From an uncultured Ilumatobacter sp. (GTDB taxonomy: Bacteria; Actinomycetota; Acidimicrobiia; Acidimicrobiales; Ilumatobacteraceae): a stretch of DNA of 64,000 nucleotides. The notes beneath the pieces were generated by a model. That model saw nothing but the letters and a program-made list of their open reading frames with translations. It was not told where the DNA came from and ran no database searches. Made by a program: the position numbers and the translations under genes. This document shows positions 58,688 through 64,000 of the stretch, piece by piece (position 1 is the stretch's first letter; each line of letters begins with the position of its first letter). The stretch covers positions 62,001-126,000 of the forward strand of contig CAJQPY010000003.1 in assembly GCA_905480335.1 (NCBI GenBank), read 5' to 3'.

Positions 58688-59479
58688 CTACGATCGCGGG
58701 GTGAGGGCCAATTGACGGGACTGGCACACAAGCGTTCCGGTCGAGTCCCACACCTCTCCTTCTGCGTCGAGGAGTCCGTCGTGAATGAAGCGGGACCGAA
58801 ACGCGCAACGCAGCGGACCCGGCATCGGAACTCCCCGGATGTGCACGGTAAGTTCCACCGTTGGCGCCCACGCAACGGGAAGACCGGCGTTAAACACCGG
58901 CGGTGGGAACGCGTCGGCCACGAGCAGCAACCCGATCACATCAACATGTTCGGCATCGGCAAGCGCGAACCAGCCGGTCATCTCGGCACGTCCCGACGGC
59001 TCGCCACGGCGAAAACCTTCGTCACCCGGGCGCATCCGCACGTCGATCTGTTCCATCAACGCCGGCTTGGGACCGTCGGTCGGCGACGGGGGCAATGCAC
59101 AGTCATCCCAGTCAGGAAGGTCGATCGGCGCCTCCATCTGACGACTCGGGCCACCAGGCATCTGGTCACCGAACGTCCCAAGCAACTGGAGTGTTGGCTT
59201 CCCCGCGATCGACAACGTCGCTGTTGCCGTCGCCAGTCGCCGGCCCGACCGAACGATCGAGACATCAATCTGACACTCGCCGGTCGGCGCCGGCCGCAGG
59301 TAATGTGCCGTCACGGTGAGCGGCGGTCGCCCGACCATATCGGTCATCGCCCGTCCGGCGATCGCCATCAGGTAGCCGCCGTTGGCATTCCCACCAATAT
59401 CCCAACCTTCATGCACAGTTGCAGCGAAGCGGCCGCCGCCGCTCGGCGTCACAGCGGTTGCGTTGGAGAAGCGACTCAC
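58688..59479 (-). CDS. Acyl-CoA thioesterase-like (TesB-type double hot-dog) protein
   Basis: A 263-residue double hot-dog protein. Family segments: RFAATVHEGWDIGGNANGGYL, shortened here to its core GWDIGGNANGGYLMAIAGRA, then PPLTVTAHYLRPAP, ATATLSIAGKPTLQLLGTFG and the second-half segment AWAPTVELTVHIRGVPMPGP. The GTG at 59479 places the first segment where homologous proteins have it; the ATG at 59527 is 16 codons upstream. It probably hydrolyses acyl-CoAs. It is divergent from metG. Confidence 0.8.
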   Translation of the reverse strand: MSRFSNATAVTPSGGGRFAATVHEGWDIGGNANGGYLMAIAGRAMTDMVGRPPLTVTAHYLRPAPTGECQIDVSIVRSGRRLATATATLSIAGKPTLQLLGTFGDQMPGGPSRQMEAPIDLPDWDDCALPPSPTDGPKPALMEQIDVRMRPGDEGFRRGEPSGRAEMTGWFALADAEHVDVIGLLLVADAFPPPVFNAGLPVAWAPTVELTVHIRGVPMPGPLRCAFRSRFIHDGLLDAEGEVWDSTGTLVCQSRQLALTPRS

Positions 59480-59640
59480 GCAGCGCACCGTAGGCAATGC
59501 GGCATCGGCGGTCCGAACCACGACCATGTGACATCAGCTGCGTCCAGCGGTTGCCCTCGCAGACCCCACCGCGAACACCGACACGCAGCGGCATTGGAAC
59601 ATCGGGTCGGGCGGAGGAGTCCGGCAGTAACGTGCAGGCC

Positions 59641-61176
59641 GTGAGCCGGACGTACGTGACGACCCCGATCTACTACGTGAACGCGGAGCCCCACCTCGGG
59701 CATGCGTACACCACGATCATCGGTGATGCGATCACTCGTTGGAGCCGTCTGAACGGAAACCCCACCAAGTTCCTGACCGGCACCGATGAGCACGGCCTCA
59801 AGATCCAGCAGGCCGCCGAAGCCGCCGGTGTCACCCCACAGGCGTTTACTGACAAGATCGCACCGAAGTTCGCCGCAGCCTGGGACAAGCTGAACATCGC
59901 GAACGACGACTTCATCCGAACGACCGAACGGCGCCACAAGGACGCTGTCGCCGAGTTGCTCCAACGCTGCTACGAAGCGGGCGACATTGAACTCGACACA
60001 TTCGCTGGCAAGTACTGCGTCGCCTGCGAGGAGTACTACTCCGACGACGAACTGGTCTCAGTAAGCGGCGTCGTCGGTGAAGGCGAGTTATGTCCGATCC
60101 ACCAGCGCCCGGTCGAGTACTTCGAGGAAGAGAACTACTTCTTCCGGCTCAGCCGCTTCCAGGACCTACTCCTCGATTGGTACGCCAAACACCCGAACGC
60201 GATGACCCCCGAACATCGCGGCAACGAAGCGCTCGGCCTAATCCGTAGCGGACTACGCGACTTCTCGATCAGCCGCACCTCGCTCGAATGGGGCATCCCG
60301 CTCCCATGGGACCCGAAGCACGTCACCTATGTTTGGTTCGACGCGCTGACCAACTATCTAGCCGCCGTCGGCTTCGGGTCGAGCGGCGCCGATGCAGCGG
60401 AGTACACCGACTGGTGGCCGCCAACCCATCTAATCGGCAAGGACATCGTCCGACAGCACTGCGTGTACTGGCCGGCGATGCTGATGTCGGCCGGCGTCGA
60501 ACTTCCGAAGCGCTGGGCCATCGGCGGCTGGTTGCTCGTTGGCGGCGAGAAGATATCGAAGACATCAGGCAACGTCGTAAACCCCCTCGACCTGATCGAC
60601 GACGTCGGACTTGACGGCTTCCGATACTACGTCCTCGCCGAAACCCCGTACGGCAGCGACGGCGACTTCACGTACGAAGGCCTCGTCGGCCGTTACAACT
60701 CCGACCTTGCCAATAATCTGGGTAATCTCGCCGCCCGCATCGCCACCGTGGTTACCAAAAAGTGCGGCGGCGTCGGCACCGCCCCCGACCCGGACAGTCC
60801 GCTCGCTCCAGCTGCCGCAATAGCATTCACCAACTCCGCTGCGTGCTGGGACGAGATCCAACCGAGCCGGGCGCTTGAGGCAACCTGGGGCCTCATTCGC
60901 GCCACCAACTCCCACCTCGAACAGAACGAACCGTGGAAAGCCGAACCAGGGCCCGACGTCGACCGCGTGATGGGCGACGCCCTCGAAGCGCTACGGATCG
61001 TGGCCATTCTGTGCTCCCCGGCCATCCCCGAAACGGCCCAAGCGGTGTGGGAGCGGATCGGCATGACCGGTCGAGTCGAGGAACAACGTTTACCCGGAGC
61101 AGTCGCATGGGGCGTCTATCCCGCTGGCAACGAGGTCACCAAGGGCGGCCCGCTGTTCCCCCGCATCAAGCTCTGA
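59641..61176 (+). CDS. metG: Methionyl-tRNA synthetase
   Basis: A 511-residue class I synthetase. The HIGH motif is HLGHAYTTIIGD and the KMSKS motif is GEKISKTSGNVVNP. Between them the connective domain keeps CVACEEYYSDDEL and ELCPIHQRPVE, a knuckle with Cys ligands; WFDALTNYLAAVGF and DIVRQHCVYWPAML are further markers. The GTG at 59641 is right for length; upstream open codons overlap the divergent thioesterase region. There is no C-terminal tRNA-binding extension. Its stop overlaps the tatD start by one base. Confidence 0.95.
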   Translation: MSRTYVTTPIYYVNAEPHLGHAYTTIIGDAITRWSRLNGNPTKFLTGTDEHGLKIQQAAEAAGVTPQAFTDKIAPKFAAAWDKLNIANDDFIRTTERRHKDAVAELLQRCYEAGDIELDTFAGKYCVACEEYYSDDELVSVSGVVGEGELCPIHQRPVEYFEEENYFFRLSRFQDLLLDWYAKHPNAMTPEHRGNEALGLIRSGLRDFSISRTSLEWGIPLPWDPKHVTYVWFDALTNYLAAVGFGSSGADAAEYTDWWPPTHLIGKDIVRQHCVYWPAMLMSAGVELPKRWAIGGWLLVGGEKISKTSGNVVNPLDLIDDVGLDGFRYYVLAETPYGSDGDFTYEGLVGRYNSDLANNLGNLAARIATVVTKKCGGVGTAPDPDSPLAPAAAIAFTNSAACWDEIQPSRALEATWGLIRATNSHLEQNEPWKAEPGPDVDRVMGDALEALRIVAILCSPAIPETAQAVWERIGMTGRVEEQRLPGAVAWGVYPAGNEVTKGGPLFPRIKL

Positions 61177-61958
61177 TGAACACGCCCCGCTACATTGATT
61201 CGCACTGCCACATCCACGACGAGCGGATCCCCGATGGGCCCGACGGTGCCGTCGCCGCCGCAGTCGAGATGGGTGTCGACATCCTCGTCACCGTCGGCTG
61301 CGACCGGGCGACGTCCCTTGCGGCGATCGACGTTGCGAACCGTCATAAGAATGTATTCGCCACCGTCGGTTTACATCCCCACGATGCCATCAACGGCACT
61401 GCGTCGATCGTCGACCTACTTGGTACGCCAGGGATCGTCGCCGTCGGAGAAGCGGGTCTCGACTACTACTACGAACACTCGCCACGCAAGCAACAGCGCC
61501 AGGTGTTCGCCGAGCACATCGCGCTCGCCCACGAACACGACCTGACGCTCGTTGTCCACACCCGTGATGCATGGGACGAGACATTCGAAATCCTCGACGC
61601 CGAAGGTGTTCCCGAGCGCACGATCTTCCACTGCTTCACGGGCGGGCCCGATGCCGCAACACGGGGCCTCGAGCGCGGTATCCACCTGTCGTTCTCCGGC
61701 ATCGTGACGTTCAACTCGGCCAGAGACGTGCAGGAAGCCGCATTCCTCTGCCCGTCTAATAGGCTTCTGGTCGAAACCGACAGCCCGTACCTCGCTCCGG
61801 TCCCGCACCGCGGCAAGCAGAATCGGCCCGCCTGGGTACCTCACGTCGGCCAATTCCTCGCCGATCTCCGTGACGAGTCGGTTGAGGAGTTCGCTGCGGC
61901 AACCGTCGCCGCCACGCACGCCGCGTTCGGTCAACAACTCACCGACGGCGGCGACTGA
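61176..61958 (+). CDS. tatD: TatD family metal-dependent DNase
   Basis: A 260-residue TIM-barrel hydrolase. Metal ligands: YIDSHCHIHDERI, VGEAGLDYYYEHS, LVVHTRDAWDET, IFHCFTGGPDAAT and LLVETDSPYLAPVPHRGK. TatD enzymes are Mg-dependent 3'-5' exonucleases or deacylases. The TGATG junction links it to metG, an order common in bacteria ahead of rsmA and ispE. Confidence 0.94.
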   Translation: MNTPRYIDSHCHIHDERIPDGPDGAVAAAVEMGVDILVTVGCDRATSLAAIDVANRHKNVFATVGLHPHDAINGTASIVDLLGTPGIVAVGEAGLDYYYEHSPRKQQRQVFAEHIALAHEHDLTLVVHTRDAWDETFEILDAEGVPERTIFHCFTGGPDAATRGLERGIHLSFSGIVTFNSARDVQEAAFLCPSNRLLVETDSPYLAPVPHRGKQNRPAWVPHVGQFLADLRDESVEEFAAATVAATHAAFGQQLTDGGD

Positions 61959-62084
61959 GCAGTCGAGTTGCCGACACTCTCCGGACAGACCGAATCCAAC
62001 GATCACACCTGACATGCTGGCCGCTCCATCGGGCCGACGGATCGTCGGCCAGCACGGCGGATACGCTCACTGGCGAGTAAAGCC

Positions 62085-62621
62085 ATGGCCTTCGAAGACA
62101 CCGATCGACGACGCTCTCTACTTTTGGGGGTCCTCACCCTCATCGCGCTCCCATCGATCTATCTCTACACTCAGTCGGACAGGTCGACCTACACCGACAG
62201 CGACGACATCGCCGCCGAAGTGGGATCCGCCATCGACGGTGAGCCGCCCATCACCGACAACGCAACCAACCGCCCCCCGATCACAGTCTCCGACGCCGAC
62301 CCGATCTTTCTGGCCGGCCCCGTTGGCGACGTCAACCCCGGCGTCAACAAAATCGCCATTCCATCTCGACCGGCTACCGCTCCGCTCGTTCTTTCCGCGA
62401 GTTACCGCAGCACGGTTGCTGGCCTTCGTTCCTGTCTCGTAAACGGCCTCGTCGGCGGGTTGACGGTGTCGATCAAGAACCTCGACAACGGACGTTCGAT
62501 CTCATGCGTCACTCGAGTCGCACCCACTCTTCAGGTCGCCGACGTCGTGCTCCACACCGACACGTTCTCCATCCTCGCCGATCCGACCGAAGCCCCAATC
62601 ACCATCGAGCTGACCCGGTGA
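62085..62621 (+). CDS. Membrane-anchored extracytoplasmic protein of unknown function
   Basis: A 178-residue protein with an N-terminal membrane segment (RRSLLLGVLTLIALPSIYLY) and an external part. In that part a beta-rich stretch (SASYRSTVAGLRSCLVNGLV; VSIKNLDNGRSISCVTRV) carries two cysteines that could form a disulphide. I recognise no domain. In many actinobacteria this slot between tatD and rsmA holds a resuscitation-promoting factor, but no lysozyme-like, G5 or DUF348 domain is seen here. Its start is 126 bases after tatD, and rsmA follows 25 bases after its end. Confidence 0.7.
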   Translation: MAFEDTDRRRSLLLGVLTLIALPSIYLYTQSDRSTYTDSDDIAAEVGSAIDGEPPITDNATNRPPITVSDADPIFLAGPVGDVNPGVNKIAIPSRPATAPLVLSASYRSTVAGLRSCLVNGLVGGLTVSIKNLDNGRSISCVTRVAPTLQVADVVLHTDTFSILADPTEAPITIELTR

Positions 62622-62646
62622 ACGAAACAACGAGCGGATCAGCGAG

Positions 62647-63474
62647 TTGACGCACTCTCGCCCCGCCATTCGCGCCATGCTCAATGATCACGGCCTCGCA
62701 CCGCGCCGCGACCTCGGCCAGAACTTCGTCACCGACCCGAACACAGTCCGCAGGATCGCCGAGCTCGCACGCATCGGGCCCGGCGATCACGTGGTCGAGA
62801 TCGGTGCTGGGTTGGGATCGCTCACGCTTGCGCTGGCTGAAACTGGGGCCGCAATCACAGCGGTCGAAATCGACTGCGGCGTCGTCCCCGTCCTGTCGGC
62901 AGTCGTTAAGGAATCGAATGTGCACAACGTCGCCATCGTCCAGGCAGACGCGATGACTACCGACTGGACGACCCTGATCGACCCGACAGTCGCGGGCGGC
63001 TGGACGCTCGTCGCCAATCTCCCGTACAACGTCGGCACGCCACTGGTCTGCGATGTCCTCGACGACGTTCCCCACGTCACCCGAGTCCTAGTCATGGTGC
63101 AGCGTGAGGTCGCGGAGCGCTTTGCGGCCGCTCCCGGCTCGAGTGCCTACGGGGCGATCAGCGTCAAAGCCGCATACTGGGGGCGCGCCCGGATCGTCGG
63201 ACACGTCCCCGCCGCAGTGTTTTTCCCAAAACCCAAGGTCGAGTCTGCGCTTGTCGAGATCATCCGACGAGATCCGCCCGACACCAACACGCCCGCACTG
63301 TTCGAACTCGTTAAGCAGGCCTTCAGCCAGCGCCGCAAGATGCTGCGCAAGTCTCTCTCAGGGATCGTGTCGCCCGAACAGTTCGAGGCCGCCGCAGTCG
63401 CACCGACGGCGCGACCCGAAGAACTCGACATCGACGCATGGGTTCGTTTGAGCAACCTCGTCACAGGTCGCTGA
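62647..63474 (+). CDS. rsmA: 16S rRNA (adenine1518-N6/1519-N6)-dimethyltransferase
   Basis: A 275-residue RsmA/KsgA enzyme. Motifs: RRDLGQNFVTDPNTVRRI, VVEIGAGLGSLTLALAET for SAM, and the catalytic NLPYNVGTPLVCDVL; VFFPKPKVESALVEI and FSQRRKMLRKSLSG in the C-terminal domain complete the family pattern. It dimethylates two adenines at the 3' end of 16S rRNA. The longest frame starts with TTG at 62647, giving THSRPAIRAML; a start at Met11 is a weaker option. It precedes ispE by five bases. Confidence 0.94.
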   Translation: MTHSRPAIRAMLNDHGLAPRRDLGQNFVTDPNTVRRIAELARIGPGDHVVEIGAGLGSLTLALAETGAAITAVEIDCGVVPVLSAVVKESNVHNVAIVQADAMTTDWTTLIDPTVAGGWTLVANLPYNVGTPLVCDVLDDVPHVTRVLVMVQREVAERFAAAPGSSAYGAISVKAAYWGRARIVGHVPAAVFFPKPKVESALVEIIRRDPPDTNTPALFELVKQAFSQRRKMLRKSLSGIVSPEQFEAAAVAPTARPEELDIDAWVRLSNLVTGR

Positions 63475-63479
63475 TCGCC

Positions 63480-64000
63480 GTGACGACACCATCGGACGGC
63501 TCCGCCAGCGTGTCATTGCGCGCCTGCGCGAAGCTCACTCGCTCATTGCAGGTGACCGGCCGGCGCGACGACGGATACCACGTCATTGATGCCGAAATGG
63601 TCAGCATCGATCTCCACGACCGAATCACGATTACGCCCGGTCGAACCGGCATAAACGTGACCGGCCCCTTCTCCGACGGGGTACCCGCCGACGGCTCCAA
63701 CCTGGTCGCGCGAGCACTTGAACTCGCCGGTCGCCTCGCCCATGTCTCGATCGACAAGCGGATCCCCCACGGCGGCGGCCTCGGTGGCGGCTCGACAGAC
63801 GCTGCAGCCGTTCTGCACTGGGCGGGGTTCGGCACCCACCCCCACGCGCTGGTCTCTGCATCGCTGCTCGGCGCCGACATCTCATTCTGTCTCGTGGGTG
63901 GACGGGCTCGCGTGAGCGGCATCGGCGAGATCGTCGAACCGCTTCCCCATATCGACCGGGAAATCACGTTGGTAATTCCGCCGCTGTCCGTCGCGACACC
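63480..64000 (+). CDS. ispE: 4-diphosphocytidyl-2-C-methyl-D-erythritol kinase (partial)
   Basis: The N-terminal 173 residues of a GHMP kinase; the rest lies beyond the window. VTGRRDDGYHVIDAEMVSID is the usual second segment and IPHGGGLGGGSTDAAAVLHW the ATP-binding glycine loop. The start is a GTG at 63480. The first motif reads ACAKLTRSLQ where many IspE proteins have A-x-A-K-I/V-N-L. It belongs to the MEP route to isoprenoids and follows rsmA, a common order. Confidence 0.92.
   Translation, partial: MTTPSDGSASVSLRACAKLTRSLQVTGRRDDGYHVIDAEMVSIDLHDRITITPGRTGINVTGPFSDGVPADGSNLVARALELAGRLAHVSIDKRIPHGGGLGGGSTDAAAVLHWAGFGTHPHALVSASLLGADISFCLVGGRARVSGIGEIVEPLPHIDREITLVIPPLSVAT

Noticed and set aside
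62085..62621. Resuscitation-promoting factor in the usual tatD-rsmA slot
   Set aside because: No DUF348, G5 or lysozyme-like domain is present; only a membrane anchor and a short unknown external domain.

Overview
The window looks like chromosomal DNA of a high-GC actinobacterium, most likely an Ilumatobacter-like member of the class Acidimicrobiia. The evidence is the F420-type oxidoreductases (LLM and Ddn families), a 27-residue bL37 ribosomal protein, a LytR_C protein with a Thr/Pro linker, many GTG/TTG starts, ATGA-type gene overlaps, and an abundance of acyl-CoA and SDR genes. The genus is inference from gene content and style; no rRNA is present. There is no CRISPR array, prophage or intact insertion sequence.

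Layout. 1-12.9 kb: the N-terminal part of a fused 4Fe-4S/NrfD redox subunit with a divergent LysR gene; an acyl-CoA dehydrogenase and an HMG-CoA-lyase-type enzyme; an ArsR-SDR-HyuA-HyuB operon; an EcsC-like protein; and a two-module flavoprotein (thioredoxin-reductase-like plus ferredoxin-NADP-reductase-like). 13-17.6 kb: a copper cassette, merR-copA-copCD, whose 5' end abuts the decayed 5' part of a Rieske oxygenase gene. 18.3-24.8 kb: a TetR-led operon (TIM-barrel isomerase, SDR, two DUF202 proteins), an AceE/transketolase-like enzyme and a Ca2+/cation antiporter.

25.3-32.3 kb: the most unusual part. It is a compact minus-strand operon coding for a multi-pass membrane protein, a dCache-HAMP-cyclase-like receptor, an MscS channel with a C-terminal cyclic-nucleotide-binding-like domain, and a second paralogous receptor. 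Both cyclase-like domains have lost the first catalytic metal aspartate, and the channel's nucleotide pocket is also atypical. It reads as a sensor-to-channel module derived from cyclic nucleotide signalling, possibly no longer using nucleotide synthesis.

32.4-43.5 kb: lipid and F420 metabolism (LLM, dienelactone hydrolase, Ddn, acyl-CoA dehydrogenases, crotonases, nitroreductase, SDR, DoxX, malonyl-CoA synthetase). It includes a frameshifted crotonase pseudogene and a palindromic element lying in frame inside the malonyl-CoA synthetase gene. 43.7-47.5 kb: an iron locus (IdeR/DtxR repressor, bacterioferritin, thioredoxin-like ferredoxin, HugZ-type haem oxygenase, an unknown protein, a broken lipoprotein gene) with a 32-bp near-perfect iron-box palindrome. 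47.8 kb: tRNA-Leu(TAA).

48.7-64 kb: mostly housekeeping. It holds LytR_C, a PD-(D/E)XK nuclease, GDP-fucose synthase, a VOC protein, bL37, a serine hydrolase, a PHP phosphoesterase, YchF, DUF192-RsmI, a HAD phosphatase, a thioesterase, and the run metG-tatD-(membrane-anchored protein)-rsmA-ispE, the last cut by the window edge.
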